Below the pieces are notes generated by a model. That model was given only the letters and a program-made list of their open reading frames with translations, was not told the DNA's origin and searched no databases. Positions 12,090-23,142 of a stretch of 64,000 nucleotides of DNA are shown here, piece by piece. This stretch comes from Chionis minor (lineage: Eukaryota > Chordata > Aves > Charadriiformes > Chionididae), in NCBI GenBank assembly GCA_013398295.1, contig VZSF01009117.1:62001-126000 (forward strand), written 5' to 3'. How positions within the stretch are numbered: position 1 is the first letter of the stretch; each line of letters opens with the position of its first letter. The position numbers and the translations under genes were made by a program.

Positions 12090-15000
12090 TGGGGGTTTTT
12101 CTCAGAAACAAAAGCAATTCAACAGAATAGTTGGCAGGAACTAAAAACATGTCTCTTATTTCGTCTCTCTCTCTGAAACTAGAAAAAACACTCAAGAAAA
12201 CTCCTGTGTAAGTAGAAGTATTTGGACATTGGCACGAATTGCTCCATTTTTCTGATCACTCATCTAAGCAAGTGAAATCAGTGCAAGAATTTAGCCATTT
12301 GAGCCACAAAGTCAATTAAATACCTAGTTTCAAGTTAAGAAATCACCCATAATATTGTTGCAAAGGTTCTGTATTACCTCTTTCATAAATTCATGTTCAT
12401 TATATCCTAATATAGCTTTGAACTTTGTCTGAAGACTTCACATTTCCTTCCAAACTTCATATAACATTACAAAAGTTGTCTTGTCCACCTTTTTCAAATG
12501 GCATACCAAAGAATAAAATTATTAAGTACCTCATTAAGTACCTAAATGTAGGCAGTTCAAATTATATCATTTAAAGAGGAAAGGGTATTAAAAACGGCAT
12601 CCTAACAATGAAGTACCTTTCAGACTGAGGAAAAGAAAGATATATTGGCTCCTGGACTGTGTGCCAATCACAAGCTGAATTATTCTGTTCAGTGGTATTT
12701 TTGTGAGATTATTTTTATATATAAAGAGCTAAAGGAATAATGCTGAATGAAAAATAGCCCTGCTATTTAAAAAGCTCATCCTATTGCCATCATTGAAGCA
12801 GCAGGAAATTCAGCTGTTAATGAACACCTCTAACCTTAACTACATCTATGAAAAATTTGCTTTGCCTGACTAAGTATAACTGAGAGGAAAAAGTAGGCTT
12901 ACGGTGTGACATCTTTAGAAATATTATAATCATATGATCTAATTTCACAAAAGAAGTTTGTATGAACATATTTTTTGTACTACCTATAAGAAGACTGAAG
13001 GTTATCTGCCTCTGTGTGAACAGAAAGGATTCACGGATCTAATTGCAGAATGGTAATTAAAACATTAGTGTAAGATTGGGAAATGCTAAAATATTGATTT
13101 AATATAAATCAGTATATACTATATACTCCAGAAAAGAAAAAATAATTCTAAAAACCTTCTCTCCTGCCTACAGGCTTACTCTTATTTATAAGTATAAGCA
13201 ATTATTAAGCCTGTCACGAGTCTTCATATTGATCAAAATATCCATCTTCATTTTAACAGAACCAACCATAAATGTTGTATTCTTGAATTTTTCATAATCT
13301 TCAATGACATCTAACATTACTAGGGATGCGTAAGAATGACTACAAAAGATTCCGCAACTCATCTTGCTAGCAGCATGTTCTTCTTGTACCAGCACAAATA
13401 CCCAAATGAGCCAGCACTGAACAGAAATGCAACCCTCATGTTTTATCGCAAAAAATCAATTTACAATCTCCCACATGAACCCCTCTCATTCTGTTTTTGT
13501 TTGTCCTTGTTTTTGCCTTATTAAAGGAAAATTGCAAAAGGTATATTTTTGGCACTGATATATTTTGGTCCGTTAATGAAACATGCATATTTATTTTAAG
13601 AGATAAGATTAAGGGATGTAGTTTTAATACATTATATGACTAGTTGAATAGGAATTGCATTTCTTTAGAACCTACAGCACATTCACAGTACTGCCTGATG
13701 AAAATCCTGGACTAAGACAGGTTTCCACAGTATGTAGACTGTGTATGTTTGAGAAGAGAATTAGAACATGAGAAAGAGACTACATAACTAAAAGGAAAAA
13801 ATAAAATGTTATACTCTAAACACATAGGGAGTGGAGCTTGGTTTGGTTTGTTTTGGGGCTTTTTTTTTTTCAGCAAGGGAGCAATAAAAGAACTCAAATG
13901 TATCTTTACAATCTAATTTAGGTTTAATTCTTTTCTTCTGCCCTGTAATTCCCAGACAAAACCAGCTCCACCTTAGCCTTTCTGTAATCATAAATGGGAA
14001 TCTTGCAGAAGCTGGCTACAGGCAGCCTTCAGGAATACAATAGCACAGAGTTGGAAATACTTAAATCCATCCTGAAAGTAGGAAGTGTGGGAAGATGATG
14101 ACAGCCCAGCAGCCCAGCTGTTTGATCAGAGGAAACTCTCCTGAGATGTCCCTGGTGCAGGAGGTATTGTGTCCCACACCTGAGGGTTCAGCAGCACAGA
14201 ACATATCTCATTCACAAAGAAAATGGAAGTACCTCATGCCTCTTCTTCATCTTACATAATTCCTTTTCTTTTTAATTTTTATGTCTTAACCATGTTGGCA
14301 AACTCCTTCCTCTGCCTCAAAAGCCAGGGATTGGCTGACCTCGTATTCGTACAACAAACCTCTGTCACTCTTCTTTCTCTGTGTTATTCTGGTTCTTGGT
14401 AAACTTGAATTGCTTTAAAGATCTGCGCTCTTACCGACAACCAGGTCTCATGCATGTGCAGGAAATACATACTACAAAACCGGCAATTTTAATCAGTGGT
14501 TTTTTCTACCTAAAGATAAATTCTCCAATGTGGTATTCACACCCCATCACGTGAGCACTTTCCAAAACACTGAACTTTTTAAGAATGTCCACTTCTTATG
14601 TTTGTACATACAGAGTTGTCTTCTAACGCACCACTAGGAGAAACTAGATAAAAGCTTCTTTATTGATTTTAGTTAGCCAGTAAAATATTTTCTGTTTTGT
14701 GTACGTTTAAATAAAAATTATCCAAATGAAAAGTAATTTCTGTACAGGGCTTTATTTGTCAATATTTGTTGTTGAATGTCATTTGAATAGTGTGATACCA
14801 TATTAACTTTTCTGATACTATATTACATAGGTTTGATTTAAAAAAAAAAAGTACCTGCTTATGTCACACATCTCTCCTGCTTGTACTTTTATAAATGTAA
14901 AAAAAAAAAAAAAAGCCCTAGTTTTCTATTTTAAGCCTATTTCATACAAGGTTTCCTTTTTTATCTGTCCTTTGGCAGAACACATTCTAAACTGCTGTAG

Positions 15001-16003
15001 AGAAGTGATTCATTTTGGGGTCATACACTATCAAAGTAATTATTGACTATGTTTCAAATCCATAACATTCACCTCTTACTGGACAAAGGTGTTAACTTCA
15101 GTTCCTTAAGTAATTAAGATTGACAGTGGCCTTCTCAAGTGACCATAAAGCACTGTACAGAACAGAATGCTGTTTCAAAGGCTTTGTTGCCACTCAAATA
15201 CTTTGTTATTACTTGTGGCAGTTGGTGTCTTTTATATACTAATGCAAGACAAACAAAATAATTCTGTCCCTACTCAATTTTAGTGAAAATCTCAAGATCC
15301 CAGACCTTTCAAAAATTGTTTAGATGACTCTGGTGATACTGTGTAACAAATTATGTCTTTTCATGTTACAAAATGGGCAAAGTTAAAGGAAGCAGAGATG
15401 TGAAGAAGCATCACTGCATCGTACATCCTTCTAATCAGAAACACATGAAAAGCCTCACTGTCTCATTAACAAGTTCAGAGTATGTTCCCAAACTATGGTA
15501 ATTACCAAAGGGTAAAGCCTGCCTGGAAGCACCACTAAAGTGACTGAGACCTTGAATACATTTGCCCAGTGCCCAGCCCGATCTTTTACCTGACTGTGGT
15601 ATGTACTATGAAACAAACCAAGCACAAATAATTGTCGTGTAGAGTCTTACCAAAAAGCTCTGGCCTACACCTGACCTGCTCTAATGATGAGGTATGCATA
15701 GAAAAGAAACAGAGAAGCACAGATTAACTCCTAACAACTTGGTGCCCAGGTAACACGTTGGTACTTGGCAACCCAGGTAATAACAGCCAGGCTAAAATAG
15801 TAATAGTAGAAGAGATTGGCCTGGGGTAATGGTATAAGACACCAGTAAAGCCATTGGTGGCTTACACCAGACACCTACGTTACAAAGCAATAAAGAGGAA
15901 AACCAACAGCCCCTCATGGAGAACTTCGTTGCACAGAGATCCAGGTCTACTTATAAATATGTTTTACTTATATGCCATGGATCTCAACAACTTCTGGTAC
16001 TCA
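12090..16003. other. Unique AT-rich DNA, no gene seen
   Basis: No coding signal or known repeat was recognised. Homopolymer runs include A16 at about 14899-14914 and T-rich patches near 13860. The remaining open frames are 60-70 codons and look random. Confidence 0.65.
14899..14914. repeat. Poly(A) run, A16
   Basis: Sixteen consecutive A residues within AT-rich sequence. No polyadenylation signal or gene-like sequence lies immediately upstream, so a retroposed mRNA tail is not supported. Confidence 0.9.
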
Positions 16004-17672
16004 AAAACTTTTTTTCCCTCAGTCTTCACTGGTCAAGTCTCTAACCACACCACCCAAATTGCAGAAGACAGAGGCAGGGACTGGGACAATGAGGGACTGT
16101 CCACTGTAGGAAAAGATCAAGTCCGAGAACAGCTGAGGAACCTGAAGGTGCACAAGGCCATGGGACCTGATAAGATTAATCCATGGGTTCTCAGGGAACT
16201 CACAGATGAAGCTAACAAGCCACTATCATATTTGAGAAGTCGTGGCAGTCTGGTAAAGTTACCACTGACTGGAGAAAGGGAAATGTAACCCTCATTTTCA
16301 AAAAGGGAGAAAAGGAAGACCTGGGGAACTACAGGCAGGTCACTCTCACCTCTGTACCTGGCAAGATCATGGAATGGATCCTCCTGGAAATTCTGAGAAG
16401 CCACACAGAAAATAAGGAGGTGATTGTGGCAGCCCACATGGCTTCAGTAAGGGCAAATCAAGCCTGACAGATTTGGTGGCCTTCTACAACAGCGTTAGTG
16501 GATAAGGGAAGCGCAACTGACAACATCTACCTGGCCTTATGGAAGGCATTTGACATTGTCCCACAGGGCATCCTTGTCTCTAAATTGGAGATACACGGAT
16601 TTGACAGATGGACCACTCTGTGGATAAGGAACTGGTTGGATGGTCACATTCAGAGAGTTGCAGTCAGCGGCTTGATGTCCAAGTGGTGAGCAGTGATGAG
16701 TTGTGTTCTTCAGGGGTCATTTATTATTTAAGGGGACAGTTATTATTTAACATCTTTGTTGACAACATGGATGTTGAGATTGAGTGCACTCTCAGAAAGT
16801 TTGCTGACAACACCGAGCTACGTGGAGCAGTCGACACACTGGAGGGAAGGGATGCCATCCAGAGGGACCTGGACAGGCTTGAGAAGTGGGCCCATGCCAA
16901 CCTCATGAAGTCCAACAAGGCCAAGTGCAAAGTCCTGCACCTGGCTCAGGGCAATCCCATGCACAAATACAGGCTGGGAGGAGAATGGATTGAGAGCAGC
17001 CCTGAGGAGAAGGGCTTGGGGGTGTTGGTGGATGAGAAGCTCAGCATGAGCTCATAGTCAAGAAGGTCACCTATATCCTGGGCTGTATCAAAAGAAGTGT
17101 GGCCAGCAGGTCAAAGGAGGTGGTTCTGTCCCTCTACTCTGCTCTCATCAGACCCCACCTGGAGTACTGTGTCCAGCTCTGGAGCCCCCAACATAAGAAG
17201 GACATGGACATGTTGGAGAACGTCCAGAGGAGGGCCACAAAGATGATCAGAGGGCTGGAGCACCTCTCGTAAGAGGACAGTCTGAGAGAGTTGGGGTTGT
17301 TCAGCCTAGAGAAGAGAAGGCTCTGGGCAGACCTTATAGCAGCTTTCCACTATCTGAAGGGGGCCTACAAGAGAGCTGGAGAGGGATTCTTTATCAGGGA
17401 GTGTAGTGATAGGACAAGGGCTGATGGCTTCAAACTGGAAGAGGATAGATTTAGAATAGATATTAGGAAGAAATTTTTCACAGTGAGGGTGGTGAGGTAC
17501 TGGAAGAGGTTTCCCAGGGAAGTTATGGATGCCCCATCTCTGGAAGTGTTCGGGGCCAGGCTGGATGAGGATTTAAGCAATCTGTTCTAGTGGGAGGTGT
17601 CCTTTCCAAAAGCAAAGAGGTTGGAACCAGATGATCTTTAAGGTCCCTGACAACCTAAATTATTCTATGATT
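16004..17672 (+). mobile_element. CR1 LINE, 5'-truncated, plus strand (copy 1)
   Basis: The element starts in ORF2 at a poly-T/ccctcagtcttcactgg segment and runs to the CR1 3' end at about 17672 (ggtccctgacaacc, then aaattattctatgattgg). Translated pieces give a decayed LINE reverse transcriptase in several frames. They include HKAMGPDKINPWVLREL (finger region), YLALWKAFDIVPQGILVSKL (degenerate KAFD block, about 16528-16584), [10 protein letters not shown] and FADNTEL (catalytic block, 16800-16817). Further on come [15 protein letters not shown], then [14 protein letters not shown] and the C-terminal block ending DEDLSNLF. The catalytic FADD is FADN, and stops and frameshifts interrupt the frame near 16288, 16497, 16689 and 17057, so it is inactive. 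The 5' part of ORF2 and all of ORF1 are absent. The 3' part lies inside a 2.2-kb duplicated unit. Confidence 0.96.
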
Positions 17673-18245
17673 GGTGTGGTTCTGTCCCTGCACCTACCTC
17701 ACCCATAACAACTAATCTAAAATATTCAGCTCTATAAGACCCCATCATAGACTGTGGTTTAATTTTCCACCAGGATCCTAGGCTTAGATGGCCAGGATCA
17801 TACCCTGAGACCCTCCACGTTGTGCCTAGGAGAGCAGAGATGCACATGGTCATGTTTTGCAGCCTTCCACCAAGTCTAGCCCAGAACAGACCTTGAGCTT
17901 TCCAATGTTGCCATCGTACCTACAGCAGTTGCCTAGGTACAAGAATTGCCAAAAATCTGATTGGTGTGTTTCAGTACTCATGAATGCATTAGTTCTTACT
18001 TAGCAACTCCTACAATTCAAAACAACACAGACCAGCTTCTCCCAGTGAGGCTCAGTTTAAAGACCTTGTACCTGGAGAACAAGCTCCCTGGAGGCATCAG
18101 TCCTTGTAATGTGCACCTCTTTCCCTATATCCCAGTGTAGCTCAAGCTGTTAAGAATGCTAATGAAGCTCCTACTGTCTGATAATATATGCACGACACTA
18201 TTTTTACAGTATTATACAAATATTTAAAATGTTTTGACAGACTGT
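16047..18245. repeat. 2.2-kb tandem duplicate, unit 1
   Basis: Unit 1 comprises most of the CR1 copy plus about 573 bp of non-repeat 3' flank. It recurs at a constant offset of 2200 bases at 18247-20445. Base blocks compared along the unit are identical, and so are all translations of corresponding frames. The left edge falls arbitrarily inside CR1 and the right edge lies in unique DNA, ending gacagactgt in both units. A single N at 18246 separates the units. This fits two overlapping contigs joined without merging better than an old biological duplication. Confidence 0.93.
17673..18245. other. Unique flank of CR1 copy 1, duplicated
   Basis: No gene or known repeat is visible. The sequence recurs without visible change at 19873-20445 as part of the tandem unit. 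A 62-codon minus-strand frame is present in both copies but has no recognisable feature. Confidence 0.7.
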
Positions 18246-18246
18246 N
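18246..18246. other. Single ambiguous base N at duplication junction
   Basis: This is the only N I noticed in the window, and it sits exactly between the two 2.2-kb units. It probably marks an assembly join or a gap of nominal size. Confidence 0.97.
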
Positions 18247-19872
18247 ACACCACCCAAATTGCAGAAGACAGAGGCAGGGACTGGGACAATGAGGGACTGT
18301 CCACTGTAGGAAAAGATCAAGTCCGAGAACAGCTGAGGAACCTGAAGGTGCACAAGGCCATGGGACCTGATAAGATTAATCCATGGGTTCTCAGGGAACT
18401 CACAGATGAAGCTAACAAGCCACTATCATATTTGAGAAGTCGTGGCAGTCTGGTAAAGTTACCACTGACTGGAGAAAGGGAAATGTAACCCTCATTTTCA
18501 AAAAGGGAGAAAAGGAAGACCTGGGGAACTACAGGCAGGTCACTCTCACCTCTGTACCTGGCAAGATCATGGAATGGATCCTCCTGGAAATTCTGAGAAG
18601 CCACACAGAAAATAAGGAGGTGATTGTGGCAGCCCACATGGCTTCAGTAAGGGCAAATCAAGCCTGACAGATTTGGTGGCCTTCTACAACAGCGTTAGTG
18701 GATAAGGGAAGCGCAACTGACAACATCTACCTGGCCTTATGGAAGGCATTTGACATTGTCCCACAGGGCATCCTTGTCTCTAAATTGGAGATACACGGAT
18801 TTGACAGATGGACCACTCTGTGGATAAGGAACTGGTTGGATGGTCACATTCAGAGAGTTGCAGTCAGCGGCTTGATGTCCAAGTGGTGAGCAGTGATGAG
18901 TTGTGTTCTTCAGGGGTCATTTATTATTTAAGGGGACAGTTATTATTTAACATCTTTGTTGACAACATGGATGTTGAGATTGAGTGCACTCTCAGAAAGT
19001 TTGCTGACAACACCGAGCTACGTGGAGCAGTCGACACACTGGAGGGAAGGGATGCCATCCAGAGGGACCTGGACAGGCTTGAGAAGTGGGCCCATGCCAA
19101 CCTCATGAAGTCCAACAAGGCCAAGTGCAAAGTCCTGCACCTGGCTCAGGGCAATCCCATGCACAAATACAGGCTGGGAGGAGAATGGATTGAGAGCAGC
19201 CCTGAGGAGAAGGGCTTGGGGGTGTTGGTGGATGAGAAGCTCAGCATGAGCTCATAGTCAAGAAGGTCACCTATATCCTGGGCTGTATCAAAAGAAGTGT
19301 GGCCAGCAGGTCAAAGGAGGTGGTTCTGTCCCTCTACTCTGCTCTCATCAGACCCCACCTGGAGTACTGTGTCCAGCTCTGGAGCCCCCAACATAAGAAG
19401 GACATGGACATGTTGGAGAACGTCCAGAGGAGGGCCACAAAGATGATCAGAGGGCTGGAGCACCTCTCGTAAGAGGACAGTCTGAGAGAGTTGGGGTTGT
19501 TCAGCCTAGAGAAGAGAAGGCTCTGGGCAGACCTTATAGCAGCTTTCCACTATCTGAAGGGGGCCTACAAGAGAGCTGGAGAGGGATTCTTTATCAGGGA
19601 GTGTAGTGATAGGACAAGGGCTGATGGCTTCAAACTGGAAGAGGATAGATTTAGAATAGATATTAGGAAGAAATTTTTCACAGTGAGGGTGGTGAGGTAC
19701 TGGAAGAGGTTTCCCAGGGAAGTTATGGATGCCCCATCTCTGGAAGTGTTCGGGGCCAGGCTGGATGAGGATTTAAGCAATCTGTTCTAGTGGGAGGTGT
19801 CCTTTCCAAAAGCAAAGAGGTTGGAACCAGATGATCTTTAAGGTCCCTGACAACCTAAATTATTCTATGATT
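18247..19872 (+). mobile_element. CR1 LINE fragment (copy 2, within duplicate)
   Basis: Same decayed reverse transcriptase pieces as copy 1, including FADNTEL and [14 protein letters not shown], with the same stops and frameshifts and the same 3' end. It lacks the first 43 or so bases of copy 1 because the duplicated unit starts inside the element. It is therefore not an independent insertion. Confidence 0.95.
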
Positions 19873-20445
19873 GGTGTGGTTCTGTCCCTGCACCTACCTC
19901 ACCCATAACAACTAATCTAAAATATTCAGCTCTATAAGACCCCATCATAGACTGTGGTTTAATTTTCCACCAGGATCCTAGGCTTAGATGGCCAGGATCA
20001 TACCCTGAGACCCTCCACGTTGTGCCTAGGAGAGCAGAGATGCACATGGTCATGTTTTGCAGCCTTCCACCAAGTCTAGCCCAGAACAGACCTTGAGCTT
20101 TCCAATGTTGCCATCGTACCTACAGCAGTTGCCTAGGTACAAGAATTGCCAAAAATCTGATTGGTGTGTTTCAGTACTCATGAATGCATTAGTTCTTACT
20201 TAGCAACTCCTACAATTCAAAACAACACAGACCAGCTTCTCCCAGTGAGGCTCAGTTTAAAGACCTTGTACCTGGAGAACAAGCTCCCTGGAGGCATCAG
20301 TCCTTGTAATGTGCACCTCTTTCCCTATATCCCAGTGTAGCTCAAGCTGTTAAGAATGCTAATGAAGCTCCTACTGTCTGATAATATATGCACGACACTA
20401 TTTTTACAGTATTATACAAATATTTAAAATGTTTTGACAGACTGT
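18247..20445. repeat. 2.2-kb tandem duplicate, unit 2
   Basis: Second unit at +2200 offset. It begins abruptly in the CR1 body (acaccacccaaattgcag) directly after the N, and ends gacagactgt before unique sequence continues with tctgagaac. No difference from unit 1 was seen in the blocks compared. Sequence to the left of unit 1 and to the right of unit 2 would form a normal single locus if one unit were removed. Confidence 0.93.
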
Positions 20446-21768
20446 TCTGAGAACACTTAACTGAATATCAAATGACTAAATCACAGGAGTTCTTTAGATG
20501 ACATTACAGCTGATATGCCATATGTAGAGCAGGCACTTGCTCAAATACAGTAAGTGGTATTTATAGTTTGTAAAATTATGAAGATGGCATTAAGAGATTC
20601 AGTAGAAACCAATGTTTCACTGTTTTGGGAGAATGAAACTCTAGAATTATTGCTTTTGGTGTTTTCCTTATTTTTGTCTGAAAACACAGGCATATAAATC
20701 TGAATTTATTAGCAGATACTATAAAAAGCCAGCAGCAGGTAAAAAAATACTACTTGCCTCCCAGCTTACAAGAGATAGGGTATATTATTTTATTTATTCA
20801 CCACATTAAGGTATAAGAAAAGGTACATTATTGACCTTTCTCCCCTTTGATCTTTCTCAAAATTATTGGAATACTTAACACTGTTTTGTTGCTGTTATAG
20901 AAAACAAACCAAACTGAAACTGAACAGTCAGCCTCAGAGGTCTGCTCTCCCATCCATGTATGCACATACTCTCTATTAGCATTAATGAGAATTATCCATG
21001 TATATGGATGAGGGATCAGACCCCTTAATTTGTTTAGATGAGACCAATTTTAATCAGTGTGAGCTAATGCATAATTTTGTAGCATGCTTGTGTGGTTGGT
21101 GAGTCAACATGTTTGAGGTTTTCACTTTACATTCCACGAGTGCCTGTGTAGGCTGAGAATTCTGAAACAGAAGAATATCAAAATATGAGTCGGAAATATT
21201 ATTCTCAGGGTACTTGTCCACTGGAGAGGAAAAGAGGAGCCATTGAGTGACCTCGCAAAAGCAAACCAGGACAGAGAGCGACTGTTGAATGCCAGAAGCA
21301 TGATTTTGCATTGAATCCTTGTCATTAAAAAAGTCTTACAGCTGTCACTGAGGTCTATTGTAATAAAACATTGCTCTTGTTGATTAAACACAGGTCAGTA
21401 AAGTTATATTCCTAGTGAAGCTTCAAAATTTGCATTACCTCCTAACCTCACAGCAACCTCACACTAAGCTCAGTAAACATGTTTACTCAAACAAAACAAG
21501 CATCAAGAAAAATTACTTAAATGCATTACACAAATAGCACCAAAACACACTGTACAAGGTGAGACCAAAGACCTGCTCAGAGAAAAACTTATGCTACTCT
21601 GACCTCCATTTGAAAATGAGCTTCAGCCTCAAAACAAACTCCCACTTTTATGTCAGATGCACTGTCTTTCCACTGCTTAATTTTTTACTGGTAAACATTT
21701 TACTAACTCCCATCAATCCAGCTCCACAGAGATCAGACTTTTTTTTGGGGGCTGCATAACCGTGAAGA
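20446..21768. other. Unique DNA, no gene seen
   Basis: AT-rich sequence with overlapping minus-strand frames of 85-89 codons (21054-21391) that lack domains or splice support. No repeat family recognised. Confidence 0.6.
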
Positions 21769-22455
21769 CATAGAATCATAGAATTGTTTAGGTTGGAAAA
21801 AACTTTTAAGACCACCATGTCCAACTGTTAACCTATCACTGCCAAATCCACTACCAAACCACGTCCCTAAGCACCACACCTACATGTCTTTTAAACAACT
21901 CCTGGGATGGTGACTCAACCTCTTCACTGGGCAGCCTGTTCCAGTGCTTGACAATCCTTTCAGTGAATAAATTTTTCCTAATATACAATCTAAACTTCCC
22001 CTGGCACAACTTGAGGATGTTTCTCTTGTGCTCTCACTTGTTACTTAGCAGAAGCAACTGACACCCACCTTGCTACAATCTCCTTTCAGGTACTTGGAGA
22101 GTACAAGTCTCCCCTCAGCCTCCTTTTCTCCAGGCTAAACAACCCCAGTTCCCAACTATCACAGTTCCCTCAGCTGCTCCTCATAAGGCTTGCTCTCTAG
22201 AACCTTCACCAGTTTCATTACTCTTCTTTGGACACACTCCAGCACCTCAATGTCTTTCTTATAGCGAGGGGCACAAAACTGAAAACAGTACTAAAGGTGC
22301 AGCTTCACCAGCGCCGAGTACAGAGGGACAATTACTTCTCTAGTCCTGCTGGCCACATTATTTATGATACAAGACAGAATGCTACTGGCCTTCTTGCCAC
22401 GTGGGCACACTGCTGGCTCATATTCAGCTAGCTATCGACCAATACCCTTGAGAGA
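21769..22455 (-). mobile_element. CR1 LINE, 5'-truncated, minus strand
   Basis: It begins with the inverted 3' terminus (catagaatcatagaattg, then ttaggttggaaaa). It continues through the 3' UTR and the end of the reverse transcriptase ORF in reverse complement: tctccaggctaaacaacccc encodes GLFSLEK on the minus strand, and cactccagcacctcaatgtc follows. Similarity fades at about 22455, after a block corresponding to the LSMS/QCAQVAKKAS part of the protein. Several indels and stops mark it as dead. The adjacent plus-strand open frames are shadows. Confidence 0.94.
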
Positions 22456-22940
22456 CATTGCCTGTTTCCACACACACAAAACAAAAAGAACGTACAGACA
22501 GATTGATGTCTTTTTTTTTCCCACTGGAAATACCCGAGACATCTCCCCAAACTGAAGACATATCTGTGGGTAGAGGACAAGGATTTGCACCTGTAAAAAT
22601 ATATATACAGAAGAGACCAGCAGTGCAGACCCGTTTGGAAGATGGTGATTCATATCTGTGATTAGGCCTTTTTCTTCATCTTTCCTTCAAGGTTGCACAT
22701 TATTGGATGTTCAAACTATCTATTCGACAAATGTAACTCTTAGTTTTTAAAACAGCTTTCAGCTATTCTCCTGTGCTTTCTGAGGTTCTGTGTGAAGCCA
22801 CGAGTAACTCGTACAGATCATCTGAAATAAAAGCCTGTATAACCTTGTACTACACCCAACAATTAGCTAGTCTGAAACATACACAAGCAACTAAAAATGT
22901 ATAAAGAGTTTAAAGAGTTCTAAAAATATCCTCATGTTAC
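22456..22940. other. Unique DNA, no gene seen
   Basis: No recognisable repeat or coding signal. Overlapping frames of about 70 codons on both strands near 22430-22660 look random. Confidence 0.55.
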
Positions 22941-23142
22941 TGTTTTTCTGCTTTGTTCCCACAAAGTACGAAGAGCTTTTTCTACTGAATTCTGCACGAG
23001 GCCATCAGGATCTAAGCAGTAACTGATACAGATACACAATGCTTCAGTATCAAGAGATGATATTTTCAGCTCATCAAGTGATGGAAAACTGAGCTGTCCA
23101 CCCAGAAACCTGGATTCTTCCATTCCACTATGTTGCACCACT
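22941..23142 (-). other. Weak candidate coding exon, minus strand
   Basis: The minus strand is open for 85 codons (23189-22932). The part from about 23142 downward reads like protein, with blocks such as FLGGQLSFPSLDELKISSL and CLDPDGLVQNSVEKALRTLW, and a mixed, non-repetitive codon use. Upstream on the minus strand is a pyrimidine tract (ttctctccccttcccc) followed by attgagag, a possible splice acceptor. Downstream, aacagtaac is a poor possible donor at 22940. I do not recognise the protein. It could be a genuine exon, an old pseudogene fragment or chance. No second exon was found nearby to support it. Confidence 0.2.

Noticed and set aside
16724..19780. Minus-strand frames inside the plus-strand CR1 copies (for example 16724-16930 and 17365-17580)
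   Set aside because: Antisense shadows of the reverse transcriptase sequence.
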